From Rheinheimera sp. (GTDB taxonomy: Bacteria; Pseudomonadota; Gammaproteobacteria; Enterobacterales; Alteromonadaceae): a DNA stretch of 64,000 nt. Below are positions 1 through 8,371 of the stretch, piece by piece. The notes beneath the pieces were generated by a model. It made no database searches. It saw nothing but the letters and a program-made list of their open reading frames with translations, and was not told the DNA's origin. How positions within the stretch are numbered: the first letter of the stretch is position 1; each line of letters begins with the position of its first letter. Made by a program: the position numbers and the translations under genes. Location: the NCBI GenBank assembly GCA_008015325.1, contig SSFI01000014.1, forward strand, positions 1 to 64,000. The letters run 5' to 3'.

Positions 1-139
1 CAGTAACGGTGCAACACGCATCCTTTGCCAGGGCGGTTACCGCATCTAGCAAAACCGAAAATCGGGCTTTATGCATTGATTTTGGCGTGACAAAGGTGAG
101 GAAATCAGCGAGCATAGCTTTTACATTCATGGTGAGCAT
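1..139 (-). CDS. IS4-family transposase, N-terminal part (cut by window edge)
   Basis: An open frame of 46 codons starts at ATG 139 (or the in-frame ATG at 130) and has no stop before the edge. The product contains TPKSMHKARFSVLLDAV followed by CCTVT near the edge. This is the N-terminal pattern of IS4-family transposases, a 'lhkaR...l...v.al....tvT.lGR' segment preceding the DDE domain. It would catalyse cut-and-paste transposition of the element whose end is at 245. Neither start has a convincing Shine-Dalgarno, which is usual for transposases kept at low expression. Whether the full gene is intact cannot be told from here. Confidence 0.7.
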   Translation of the reverse strand, partial: MLTMNVKAMLADFLTFVTPKSMHKARFSVLLDAVTALAKDACCTVT

Positions 140-245
140 CCGCGGTGTGGGAGTTTTGGCGAATGATCAGATCAGGAACCGCCATGAATGTTCCCCAATC
201 AACTAACATTTTATTTTAACTACAGAATTTCTGGGGATACCTCAG
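1..245 (-). mobile_element. End of an IS4-family (IS10-group-like) insertion sequence
   Basis: The left part of the window is the transposase-start end of an insertion sequence that runs off the left edge. Reading the minus strand from 245, the element begins CTGAGGTATCCCC, which matches 11 of 13 bases of the IS10 terminus CTGAGAGATCCCC as I remember it. About 106 bases further in is the start of an IS4-type transposase. The base just outside (246) resumes a polysaccharide deacetylase frame, so the boundary at 245/246 is well placed. The other end and the target duplication (9 bp is usual for IS10) lie outside the window. The group assignment is inference; the junction itself is seen in the sequence. 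Confidence 0.75.
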
Positions 246-445
246 AGAATTTGCAGGATTTGTTCGGTTTTGTCCGGCGTCGGGCCATCATCGAAGGTCA
301 GCGCTATCCATTTATCGTCAATTTCCGCCCGATGTTTCAGCTCGCCAAACAGCTGAAAATCCGGCATGGTGCTGAGACGCCAAATACCGGCAACACTGAA
401 CAACACCAGCACCAAAAAAAACATAAAATGGGTTTGCACACGCAT
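246..445 (-). pseudogene. Polysaccharide deacetylase, 5' fragment interrupted by the IS
   Basis: Translation from ATG 445 gives a hydrophobic N-terminal segment (residues about 7-22, signal anchor or signal peptide). About 25 residues later comes KWIALTFDDGPTP, the first metal-binding motif (TFDDG) of the NodB-homology polysaccharide deacetylases (carbohydrate esterase family 4). The frame then runs into the insertion sequence at 245 and stops at once, so only about 67 of an expected 250 or more residues remain. The rest of the NodB domain, including the HxxxH motif, should lie beyond the element and outside the window. Loss of function is inferred from the truncation. Confidence 0.75.
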
Positions 446-564
446 GCCCGTTCCCTCTGTGTCCTGCCCGGACTTCTTGTTGTTTTGGGCTGCATTGCAG
501 CCAGAATTTGGGCGTAAACTTAAGCATAAGTTGTGCCATACAAAGGGAAAAGTGCTAACACAGT

Positions 565-594
565 GCCGGGCTGCTGTGATTCAATCAGCCCGGC
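565..594 (-). other. Inverted repeat, possible 3' end signal of the antiporter gene
   Basis: GCCGGGCTG at 565-573 and CAGCCCGGC at 586-594 form a perfect 9-bp stem with a 12-base loop, about 80 bases beyond the stop of the antiporter gene. On the minus strand it is not followed directly by a clean U run, so it is only a weak candidate terminator or RNA-protecting hairpin. Confidence 0.4.
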
Positions 595-673
595 GTATAG
601 CGGCGACAATAGTGGTGAATACCAGCTGTGCATCTGTATAAAAAATTGACAGCTGGCGCAGCGGTTGATTAAT

Positions 674-2221
674 TCAGCCAGGCAAACTGATGTGCTGGCG
701 CACCCGTTCGGCCAGCCCCAACCCGGCTTCAGACATGGTGAGATAAGTATGATCGGCCCCGGCAGCCATAATTTTACTGGCCTCATCTTGCTGCATCGAA
801 TGCGACACTATGAGCCCTTTGTAACCTGAAGCCCGTAATTTTTGCGTTGCGATTAACTTAGCTTCGCTATCGCTTAAACACAGAATCACGGCTTTAATCC
901 GGCCTAAATCCAGCCCTTGCCAAAACACCTGATCTTCAGCATCGGCAAACAATACATTGTCACCATGTTGCTGATATTGCCGTACCCGCGCCGGATCCGA
1001 ATCAAGCCCAACCAGATGGGTTTTATGTTTCAGATATTCATAAGCGGCGCCACCAGTGCGGCCCATGCCCATAATCAACACTTCGGCCTCGCCGAGCGTG
1101 ACCGGTTGTTCATCGGGGTGATGAATGTTGCGTTCAAGCGGGATCAGCCGGTGCGCCAGACGTTCATAGAGTGGATGGGCATAGCGGTTCAGCGGCGCCG
1201 AGATCACAAAAGACAAGGCCACAGTCAATGCCAGCGGAATTAAGAATTGCGGCAGCGCCACACTGGCGACAATCAGCGCAAACTCGCTGTAATTACTCAG
1301 TGTCAAACCGGACAAGAAGGCACTGCGGGCGCGTAATTTAAACACCACCAACAAAGCAAAAAACAAGGCCGCTTTGAGCGGTAACAACGCCGACATCACC
1401 ACGGCAAACCACCAGGCCGACAAGTCCGGCAAGCCGCCTAAACCGATCTGCAGGAAAAATCCGACCAGGAAAAACTCTTTTAAACTCCACAGCGTTTTGG
1501 ACAATTCACCGGCTCTGGGATGCTTAGCAAGCACAGCACCAAACACCAGCGCGCCGAGTTCTGAACTGAGCCCGACCGCATGAAAGCCCATACCACCCAC
1601 CACCACAGCCAGCAACACACCAAACAGGATTTGCAAATCATCGTGACCGGTTAAGTCGAGTAACTTAAACAACAATGGCCGCAGTAATGGCACGCCTAAC
1701 ACAGCTAAAGCCCAATAAGACGGTGTCACACCACTGGAGAAACTTAACATCGCCATGGCAATGAGATCCTGCATGACGAGGATACCGACCGCGACCCGGC
1801 CATGGAACGCACGGATCTCGCGTTTACTTTCCAACACTTTGGCAGCTAACACGGTGGACGAAAATGCCAGCGCAGCGCCCAGCATCAGCGCATGCCACCA
1901 GCTCGAATCAAAGGCCAGCCAAATCACCGGCGCGTACAATAAGGCAGACAAGGCAAAATGCAGTAAACTGCCACCGAGCACTTCGGGCTTGAGCAGACTG
2001 CGCACATTGAGTTTGAGGCCGACAGTGAACAGCAGCAGCAACACACCCAAATGTGCCACATGTTCAATAATCGCATTGCCTTGCGGTAACTGCAGGGTTT
2101 CAGTACTGGCGGTGATGGCAAAGCCCGCGGCCAGATAACCAATCAGCGGCGGCAAACCGCACAGCCGAACTAACATCCCGAGGCTAAAAGCAAATCCAAT
2201 CCAGACGGCTTCTAAAATCAA
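674..2221 (-). CDS. CPA2-family cation:proton antiporter with TrkA-N domain
   Basis: The 515-residue inner-membrane protein has an N-terminal Na+/H+-exchanger domain of about twelve hydrophobic segments (residues 1 to about 370). A cytosolic Rossmann-like TrkA-N/RCK domain follows, with the nucleotide-binding motif GMGRTGGAAYEYL. This is the layout of KefB/YbaL-type proteins, which exchange K+ or Na+ for protons under control of a nucleotide bound to the RCK domain. No glutathione-gated partner (KefF/KefG type) is nearby. A GGAG-type ribosome site (AAGGAGATAGC) precedes the ATG at 2221. The DUF1289 gene lies 77 bases upstream in the same direction, so the two may be co-transcribed. Substrate ion and gating are not determinable from sequence. 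Confidence 0.85.
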   Translation of the reverse strand: MILEAVWIGFAFSLGMLVRLCGLPPLIGYLAAGFAITASTETLQLPQGNAIIEHVAHLGVLLLLFTVGLKLNVRSLLKPEVLGGSLLHFALSALLYAPVIWLAFDSSWWHALMLGAALAFSSTVLAAKVLESKREIRAFHGRVAVGILVMQDLIAMAMLSFSSGVTPSYWALAVLGVPLLRPLLFKLLDLTGHDDLQILFGVLLAVVVGGMGFHAVGLSSELGALVFGAVLAKHPRAGELSKTLWSLKEFFLVGFFLQIGLGGLPDLSAWWFAVVMSALLPLKAALFFALLVVFKLRARSAFLSGLTLSNYSEFALIVASVALPQFLIPLALTVALSFVISAPLNRYAHPLYERLAHRLIPLERNIHHPDEQPVTLGEAEVLIMGMGRTGGAAYEYLKHKTHLVGLDSDPARVRQYQQHGDNVLFADAEDQVFWQGLDLGRIKAVILCLSDSEAKLIATQKLRASGYKGLIVSHSMQQDEASKIMAAGADHTYLTMSEAGLGLAERVRQHISLPG

Positions 2222-2298
2222 TGCTATCTCCTTGTCTTGATTCTTCTTTTAGTTTGACAGCCCGTCGTGCTGCTCACAAGCCGGGCTGTTGCGCTAAA

Positions 2299-2550
2299 TC
2301 AACTGAGCCGACTTTGTTTTTTCAGGGCTAAAGCTTGTTTGGCCTGTTGCCATTCCTGTGAAGTAATAGCTGTCGTCGTGCTTTGCTCTGCATCCACTTG
2401 CGAACGGCGTGCCACACAACGTGTCAGGATTTGCAATTGCTCTGCATCCGATCTTTTGTTCCAGTCGACTATCTCTTCAATATGACGATAGCAGCCGGTA
2501 CAAATCTTATCTTGATTGAGTTTACAGCAGGCAACACAAGGTGAATCCAT
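2299..2550 (-). CDS. DUF1289 family small protein
   Basis: This 83-residue protein starts at ATG 2550 with an ideal ribosome site (CCGGAGG) seven bases upstream, so longer upstream starts are rejected. The N-terminus is MDSPCVACCKLNQDKICTGC, the four-cysteine pattern (CxxCC...CxGC followed by R and W residues) typical of DUF1289 proteins such as YdhL, suggesting a small metal-binding fold. The C-terminal half is polar and helical. Biochemical function is unknown. It is divergent from the large amidohydrolase gene, with 237 bases of shared upstream region. Confidence 0.8.
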   Translation of the reverse strand: MDSPCVACCKLNQDKICTGCYRHIEEIVDWNKRSDAEQLQILTRCVARRSQVDAEQSTTTAITSQEWQQAKQALALKKQSRLS

Positions 2551-2787
2551 CAGGGCCTCCGGCACGTTTGCGGTGATTATGCCAAATTTTGAGCCCCTGG
2601 CCCAGATTAAACCCATTGAACTGCAAGCGGCTGTCCCTGGAGCAGCAAAGGGCTGACGTTGGTCGCGGTGCAACGCCTGACAAGCGCAGGTTTGTCGGCG
2701 CCCTCTTACATTCCGTGGCCGGCTGTGGCAGTTTGAAACTCCAGCTCAACAGATCTGCTGCAGCAGACCGCAAACTCAGGGACTTCT

Positions 2788-5700
2788 ATGAATAAGTGGT
2801 ATATGAACAAATGGCAACCTGCCTTACTGGCACTTTGTGTCAGCGCAGCGTTAATCCCGGCAGAGGCCGCTGATAAAAAAGCACAGTGGGACGTCAACGC
2901 CCCCAAAGGTAAATTCGAAACGGTACAAATTAATACCGACAGAGGCACCTGGATCAATGTGGATGTCAGTCCCGATGGTAAAACCCTGGTGTTTGATGTG
3001 CTCGGGGATATTTACACCATGCCGGTCAGCGGCGGCACAGCCAAACGCCTGACCTCTGACATCGGCTGGCAAATGCAGCCAAGCTTCAGCCCGGATGGCA
3101 AATTTATCACTTACACCTCGGACGAAGGTGGCGGCGACAATATCTGGTTAATGAACGCCGATGGCAGTAACGCCCATGCCGTGACCGAAGAGACCTTCCG
3201 CTTGCTGAACAGCCCGGCCTTTAGCCCGGACGGCGAATTTATCGTCGCGCGTAAACACTTTACCAATACCCGTTCTTTAGGCGCCGGTGAAGTCTGGATG
3301 TACCACAAATCCGGTGGCAATGGTGTGATGCTGACGGAAAAAGCCAATGATGAAAAAGACTTAGGCGAACCGGCATTTTCACCAGACGGCAAATATGTGT
3401 ATTTCTCGCAGGACGACACCCCAGGCAAAACCTTCCACTACAGCAAGGATTCCGAACAAGGCATTTATGTCATCAAACGCTTTGAACGCGAAACCGGCAA
3501 AATCGAGGTGTTGTTAGAAGGCGCCGGCGGCGCTATTCGCCCAACGCCATCGCCGGATGGCAAGTTCCTCGCTTACATCCGCCGGGTCGATTTCCAGACC
3601 ACGTTAATGCTGTATAACTTAGAGTCAGGTGAAACCACCGAGCTGTACGGCAAACTCGACCGCGACATGCAGGAAACCTGGGCTATTCATGGCGTTTATC
3701 CGCAAATGAGCTGGACGCCAGACAATAAAGCCATTGTGTTCTGGGCCGGCGGTAAAATCCAGAAACTGGATGTCGCCAGCAAACAGGTGGCGGCTATCCC
3801 GTTTAAAGTGGATGTGGAGAAAAAAATCCAGCAGGCGGTCAGGGTCAAACAGGATCTGGACCATGACAACATCGACGTGAAAATGCTGCGCTTTGTGCAG
3901 GCCTCACCAGATGGCAACACTGTGGTGTATTCAGCGCTTGGGCATTTATACAAAGTGGCTGCCAAAGGTGGTAAGCCGCAGCGTCTGACAGCGCAGAATG
4001 AACACTTTGAGCTGTATCCGTCGTTTTCCCGCGATGGCAAAAAACTGGTGTATGTCAGCTGGCATGACCAACAACAGGGTCAGATTAAAGTCATTGATTT
4101 GACCAGCAATCAGGTGACAACGGTGGTCAGCGCACCGGGTAAATATCTCGAACCTTCGTTCAGCCCGGATGGCAAAACCCTGGTATTCCGTAAAGGCGGC
4201 GCTGGCAGCCTGCTCGACAAACGCTGGTCACTGAATACCGGTATCTACACAGTGCCGGCCGCCGGTGGCGAACTGAAACTGGTCAGCCGCAATGGTTTTG
4301 CGCCGCATTTCGCTGACCGTAACGACCGGATTTTTGCCATGGATTATGGCCAGTCGCCGACTTTGCTGGCGATTGATCTTGCCACTGAAACCCAGCGCAC
4401 CTTATACAGCGCCAAATACGGCACTGAGTTTAAAGTATCGCCGGATGGCAAATATGTCGCTTTTGCCGACCGCTTTAAAGTCTATGTCACACCTTTTGCC
4501 GAGCGCGGTGCTTCAATTGATATCAGCGGCAGCGATACCCAGTTCCCGGTGCGGCAACTCTCAGTACGCGCTGGTGAGAACATCAGCTGGAGCGGCAACA
4601 GCAAACAGCTGTACTGGAACTTAGGCCCAGAGCTTTACCACGCCAACTTAAGCAGCGTGTTTGATGTGGGCAGCGACAAAGCGGCCGACAAGTTTAAAGT
4701 CGCCAACGGTCAGAACATCGGCTTCAGTAGCCCGGCTTATCAGGCGCAAGGTCTGGTGGCATTTGTCGGCGGTCAGGTCATCACTATGCAAGGTGATAAA
4801 GTCATCACCGACGGCGCGGTACTGGTTGAAGGCAATAAAATCAAAGCGGTCGGCACTGCCCGTGAGGTGAAAGTACCGGCGGGCGCCAAAGTCATCGACA
4901 TTAAAGGCAAAACGCTGATGCCGGGTCTGTTTGATGCACACGCGCACGGCAGCCAGGGCGTGAATCAAATTATCCCGCAGCAAAACTATGCCAACTATGC
5001 GTCGTTAGCGCTTGGTGTTACCAGCATCCACGACCCGTCCAACGACACGCAGGAAATCTTCACCGCCAGCGAAATGCAAAAAACCGGGCAGATTGTCGGA
5101 CCGCGCATTTTCTCCACCGGCACTATTTTGTACGGCGCTTATGGTGCGGGTTATACCTCGCATGTTGATAGTCTGGACGATGCGAAGTTCCATTTAGAGC
5201 GCTTAAAGAAAGTCGGCGCTTTTTCAGTGAAGAGTTACAATCAACCGCGGCGCAATCAGCGTCAGCAAGTGATTGAAGCGGCACGTGAACTGAACATGAT
5301 GGTAGTGCCGGAAGGCGGTTCGCTGCTGCAGCACAACCTCAGCATGGCCGTGGACGGCCACACCACGCTGGAGCACTCGCTGCCGGCGGCCAAACTGTAT
5401 GACGACGTGAAACAGCTGTGGCGCGCGACAAAAACCGCTTACACGCCAACGCTGGTGGTGGCTTATGGCGGCATCTGGGGCGAAAACTACTGGTACGATA
5501 AAACTGAAGTGTGGAAACACCCACGGTTGTCGAAATATGTGCCGATGGACGAATTACGCCCGCGCAGTCTGCGTCGCCCGACCGCACCAGACTCACACTA
5601 CAACCATTTCAGCATTGCGAAAATGGCCAAGGAACTCAGTGACGAAGGCGTCATCACCAATATCGGTGCACATGGTCAGCGCGAAAGTTTAGGCGCGCAC

Positions 5701-5988
5701 TGGGAAATTTGGATGTTCGCCCAAGGCGGCATGAGCCCGCTGCAGGCGCTGAAAACCGCCACTATTAACCCGGCCAAAACCTTTGGCATGGACCATCAGC
5801 TGGGCTCTGTCGAAGCCGGCAAACTGGCCGACCTGATTGTCATCGACGGCAACCCGCTGGCGGACATCCGTCAGAGTGACCGGGTGCAATACACCATGGT
5901 CAATGGCCGCTTGTTTGATGCAGAATCGATGAATGAACTCAACGGTCAGCAACAACAACGCCTGCCGTTTTACTTCGAAAAACCCTAA
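2788..5988 (+). CDS. PD40 beta-propeller amidohydrolase, secreted
   Basis: The 1066-residue protein has a signal peptide (cleavage near residue 28, after ...AEAADKK). About 600 residues of WD40-like PD40 repeats follow, with recurring 'SPDGK' blades (for example SFSPDGKFITY and AFSPDGKYVYF). The C-terminal amidohydrolase domain starts near residue 660 and carries the metal-binding HxH in DAHAHG at about 717-719, with later histidines in EHSLPAAK and GAHGQ. Family members are periplasmic and thought to hydrolyse amide or peptide-like substrates; the substrate here is unknown. ATG 2788 is taken because AGGGA precedes it at the right distance; an in-frame ATG at 2803 is the alternative. The gene ends in a strong terminator. 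Confidence 0.88.
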   Translation: MNKWYMNKWQPALLALCVSAALIPAEAADKKAQWDVNAPKGKFETVQINTDRGTWINVDVSPDGKTLVFDVLGDIYTMPVSGGTAKRLTSDIGWQMQPSFSPDGKFITYTSDEGGGDNIWLMNADGSNAHAVTEETFRLLNSPAFSPDGEFIVARKHFTNTRSLGAGEVWMYHKSGGNGVMLTEKANDEKDLGEPAFSPDGKYVYFSQDDTPGKTFHYSKDSEQGIYVIKRFERETGKIEVLLEGAGGAIRPTPSPDGKFLAYIRRVDFQTTLMLYNLESGETTELYGKLDRDMQETWAIHGVYPQMSWTPDNKAIVFWAGGKIQKLDVASKQVAAIPFKVDVEKKIQQAVRVKQDLDHDNIDVKMLRFVQASPDGNTVVYSALGHLYKVAAKGGKPQRLTAQNEHFELYPSFSRDGKKLVYVSWHDQQQGQIKVIDLTSNQVTTVVSAPGKYLEPSFSPDGKTLVFRKGGAGSLLDKRWSLNTGIYTVPAAGGELKLVSRNGFAPHFADRNDRIFAMDYGQSPTLLAIDLATETQRTLYSAKYGTEFKVSPDGKYVAFADRFKVYVTPFAERGASIDISGSDTQFPVRQLSVRAGENISWSGNSKQLYWNLGPELYHANLSSVFDVGSDKAADKFKVANGQNIGFSSPAYQAQGLVAFVGGQVITMQGDKVITDGAVLVEGNKIKAVGTAREVKVPAGAKVIDIKGKTLMPGLFDAHAHGSQGVNQIIPQQNYANYASLALGVTSIHDPSNDTQEIFTASEMQKTGQIVGPRIFSTGTILYGAYGAGYTSHVDSLDDAKFHLERLKKVGAFSVKSYNQPRRNQRQQVIEAARELNMMVVPEGGSLLQHNLSMAVDGHTTLEHSLPAAKLYDDVKQLWRATKTAYTPTLVVAYGGIWGENYWYDKTEVWKHPRLSKYVPMDELRPRSLRRPTAPDSHYNHFSIAKMAKELSDEGVITNIGAHGQRESLGAHWEIWMFAQGGMSPLQALKTATINPAKTFGMDHQLGSVEAGKLADLIVIDGNPLADIRQSDRVQYTMVNGRLFDAESMNELNGQQQQRLPFYFEKP

Positions 5989-6011
5989 GCGAGCCTTCGG
6001 AGTCAGCGCAA

Positions 6012-6040
6012 AACGCCGGCAAATGCCGGCGTTTTTCTTT
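6012..6040 (+). terminator. Intrinsic terminator after the amidohydrolase gene
   Basis: AACGCCGGC (6012-6020), loop AAAT, then GCCGGCGTT (6025-6033) followed by TTTTCTTT: a perfect 9-bp GC-rich stem with a U tract. Confidence 0.9.
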
Positions 6041-6132
6041 CTATTTTCTGCAAGTGTTCAAGGCTTTTATTGCACTTTTTCATCTATAGCAGCCAGATTA
6101 TGCTGTGAATTCTTGCTTAAACGGAGCGCTTG

Positions 6133-6909
6133 ATGTCTGCAACCACCCCACTGCCCATGTTTTTTATCGGTCATGGCAGCCCGATGAACGCGCTGGAGCC
6201 GAACCGCTGGACAACACAGTGGCACCAGATGGTGGCAGACTTGCAGCCGAAAGCGATTCTGATGATTTCTGCGCACTGGGACAAACCCGGTCTGCGCGTG
6301 CTGACAGACCCAAATCCCCGCACTATTCATGATTTTGGCGGTTTTCCACCTGAGTTATATCAGCAGCAATACCCTGCACCAGGTTCACCGGCTCTGGCTG
6401 CGCTGCTGTTGGAGTTATTAGCCGACGATGGCGCTGTCGCTGACAGTCAGTGGGGTTTTGACCATGGCGCCTGGTCGGTGCTATGTCATGCGTTTCCGGC
6501 CGCCGATGTACCTGTGGTGCAGCTGTCGATCGACAGTCGCAACGACGCCGCCTGGCATTTAGCGCTTGGTAAAAAACTGACAGTTTTACGCAGTGAAGGC
6601 GTGCTTATTATGGCTTCCGGCAACATAGTGCATAACTTGCAGTTACTGGACTGGCGCGACGGCCCGGCGCCGCTTTGGGCTGTGCAGTTTTTACAACAGG
6701 TACAGAATTGTATCGACAGTGGCAACTGGCAACAGCTCACCGGCTACCGCAGCTGGGGTGAGTCAGCCGCGCTGGCAGTGCCGCATCCCGACCACCTGCT
6801 GCCACTGTTTTATCTGCTTGGCGCTGCGGATAAAACAGAGCCGCTGCAGTGGTTTAATCAGGATTTTACGCTGGGGAATCTGGCGATGCATAGCCTGCAG
6901 ATTGGCTAA
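6133..6909 (+). CDS. Extradiol ring-cleavage dioxygenase of the 4,5-DOPA dioxygenase (YgiD) family
   Basis: The 258-residue cytosolic protein begins SATTPLPMFFIGHGSPMNALEPN. The FIGHGSPMNAL motif carries a metal-binding histidine of class III (LigB-type) dioxygenases, and further histidines occur in SAHWDKPG, DHGAWSVL and SGNIVHNL. E. coli YgiD opens the ring of L-DOPA between carbons 4 and 5 using a metal centre; the natural substrate of most homologues is uncertain. The ATG at 6133 is preferred over the TTG three bases earlier because ACGGAG lies at good distance. Its stop overlaps by four bases with the stop of the convergent gene on the other strand. Confidence 0.85.
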   Translation: MSATTPLPMFFIGHGSPMNALEPNRWTTQWHQMVADLQPKAILMISAHWDKPGLRVLTDPNPRTIHDFGGFPPELYQQQYPAPGSPALAALLLELLADDGAVADSQWGFDHGAWSVLCHAFPAADVPVVQLSIDSRNDAAWHLALGKKLTVLRSEGVLIMASGNIVHNLQLLDWRDGPAPLWAVQFLQQVQNCIDSGNWQQLTGYRSWGESAALAVPHPDHLLPLFYLLGAADKTEPLQWFNQDFTLGNLAMHSLQIG

Positions 6910-7343
6910 AACTGCTTGGTTTCGCTAGGGGGTGAAAGGGGCGTGAGCTTCAGCATTTTCATATTGTCGAGATATTGCTGGTGATCCGCCGGCTCGCAAT
7001 AAGTGGTGTCTTTGAGCAAGTGCAGCGTCTCTTCTGCGTCCTTTTTCATGTAGTCGTAATTCTCAAAGCGGTAGGATGGAAATTGCCACTGATCAATCCC
7101 CTGTAAGTTCTCCAGCGAACCACGCAACACCATACAGTGGATTTTGCGCATACTGTTAAACTGTGGTTCCAAATGCTGTCCAGTGCTTTTTAACAGCTGT
7201 ATCTGCGTTTTTATGACACTCATCTCAGTGAGCGGCGTAGATGTCATAAAAAACACCAACAACAAATAACCCGGTACTGCAACCACGGCGGCTCCGGCCA
7301 CAAAGGCTGCAAGATAACTTAAGAACACTGTGATCGACCGCAT
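6906..7343 (-). CDS. Hypothetical membrane-anchored protein
   Basis: With the start at ATG 7343 (preceded by a GGGGGG stretch) the product is 145 residues: MRSITVFLSYLAAFVAG..., one or two hydrophobic segments (about residues 5-35), then a polar domain with two cysteines (HCMVL and TTYCEP). I do not recognise the family. A longer start at 7385 would add 14 residues. It sits downstream of two other small unknown genes on the same strand and may form a unit with them. The domain after the membrane segment probably faces the periplasm, with the cysteine pair as a possible disulfide; this is inference. Confidence 0.6.
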   Translation of the reverse strand: MRSITVFLSYLAAFVAGAAVVAVPGYLLLVFFMTSTPLTEMSVIKTQIQLLKSTGQHLEPQFNSMRKIHCMVLRGSLENLQGIDQWQFPSYRFENYDYMKKDAEETLHLLKDTTYCEPADHQQYLDNMKMLKLTPLSPPSETKQF

Positions 7344-7418
7344 GGCACTGCCCCCCATTGCATTTACCGCCCCCATAATTGCCACAACCCGGCCTGAAGG
7401 TCAAGCCAATGGGACACA

Positions 7419-7649
7419 CTATAATCTGGCCAGTTTTCGCTTCTCTTCCAGCCGCTCAGCCGCATTGCTCCACTGTTCAAGTGTCACATCATGCTGCGAC
7501 ATGGCCTTACTTAAAACGGGCTGTGGAGCCAGCACGGCTGGTTTTGGCAGCAGCAGTGTCGCTGCAGCATCAAACAAGGCAATGGCGCAAAAACCTGCGA
7601 CAAAATAGCCGGCCGCTACTTTTTGTTGTGTTGTTGGGTGCCAAGCCAT
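7419..7649 (-). CDS. Hypothetical small single-pass membrane protein
   Basis: This frame gives 76 residues from ATG 7649, MAWHPTTQQKVAAGYFVAGF..., with one hydrophobic helix (about residues 11-33) and a charged C-terminal helix (LEQWSNAAERLEEKRKL). Its start lies inside the end of the upstream gene on the same strand (34-base overlap), which would suit translational coupling. It might be a small accessory membrane protein. No family is recognised, and the call rests on the frame, the membrane segment and the context only. Confidence 0.45.
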   Translation of the reverse strand: MAWHPTTQQKVAAGYFVAGFCAIALFDAAATLLLPKPAVLAPQPVLSKAMSQHDVTLEQWSNAAERLEEKRKLARL

Positions 7650-8269
7650 GCTTTTACCTCTGCTAACCATTGTTCACGGGCGGCGGGTTTCAATGCTCGC
7701 TCTTCGAAATAACCATATTGCAGGCGTTTATCCGATTTAAGTTCCAGCATAATGCGGTCTTTGCCTTCTTTTAAATCGTGGAATTCCAGATCTCCGGCTT
7801 TTAATGTCGCCGCATATTTCAGCACCAGCGCACGAAACTCCGGGTTCAGGCCTTTTGGTGCTGCGAGTTCAATGCGGCATAAATTATTGCGGCATTCGCT
7901 GTCATAGATGCGCAGCTCGTTGGCGCCGACATTTTGTGCCACGTGCGCAATCATAAACTCGGTGGCTTCTGCCCAGGTATCGTCCCTGTCCTGATCGGCA
8001 AAATCGGCGTTGGCGGCGATAAGCGAAAGTTCCAAATCGCGTAATTTATTCAGCTCCAGCTGCGCATTTAACGCCGGTAAAGCCGACTCGCCATATTTGG
8101 TATAAAACGACATTAACGGCGCCAGTGCCGCCGCCGTTTCTGCTTCAGACTGCCACAGCGCCTGCCACTGCCACTGCGGCGCATGGGCAAACGGCCATAA
8201 CAAATAAGCACAGACACCAGCGGCCAGCGCCCGGTACCGCAAGGGGATTTGTTCTATCGACCAATACAT
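7616..8269 (-). CDS. Hypothetical inner-membrane-anchored protein
   Basis: The 217-residue product has one N-terminal hydrophobic segment (ALAAGVCAYLLWPFA, about residues 14-28). A mostly helical, charged periplasmic-type domain follows, with a cysteine pair in IYDSECRNNLCRIEL, a spacing (CxxxxC) often seen in disulfide-linked loops. Similar 'SEC...LCRIE' signatures occur in uncharacterised gammaproteobacterial proteins, but I cannot name a function. The gene is the first of three small same-strand genes running from 8269 to 6906. No strong ribosome site is visible beyond AGGT. Confidence 0.6.
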   Translation of the reverse strand: MYWSIEQIPLRYRALAAGVCAYLLWPFAHAPQWQWQALWQSEAETAAALAPLMSFYTKYGESALPALNAQLELNKLRDLELSLIAANADFADQDRDDTWAEATEFMIAHVAQNVGANELRIYDSECRNNLCRIELAAPKGLNPEFRALVLKYAATLKAGDLEFHDLKEGKDRIMLELKSDKRLQYGYFEERALKPAAREQWLAEVKAWLGTQQHNKK

Positions 8270-8308
8270 CTATGTACCTGGATGTCCGAAATATCAGTAG
8301 GTAAAGCC

Positions 8309-8322
8309 GCGGCTTAAGCCGC
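8309..8322. repeat. Perfect 14-bp palindrome, possible REP-like unit
   Basis: GCGGCTTAAGCCGC is fully self-complementary and lies inside a longer imperfect dyad (AAAG...CTTT) in the gap between ygiQ and the next gene. Dispersed intergenic palindromes of this kind are common in gammaproteobacteria. No second copy was noticed in this window. Confidence 0.4.
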
Positions 8323-8371
8323 AGCGACTTTAAACAACACAGTGTTCCACACAGCAAGCTTGTAACAGCGC

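Noticed and set aside
2232..2300. Inverted repeat AGCCCG...CGGGCT between the DUF1289 and antiporter genes as a terminator
   Set aside because: No U run follows on the minus strand and the loop is long, so it is not reported as a terminator.
2551..2673. Longer form of the DUF1289 protein
   Set aside because: The internal ATG at 2550 has an ideal CCGGAGG ribosome site and starts the conserved domain.
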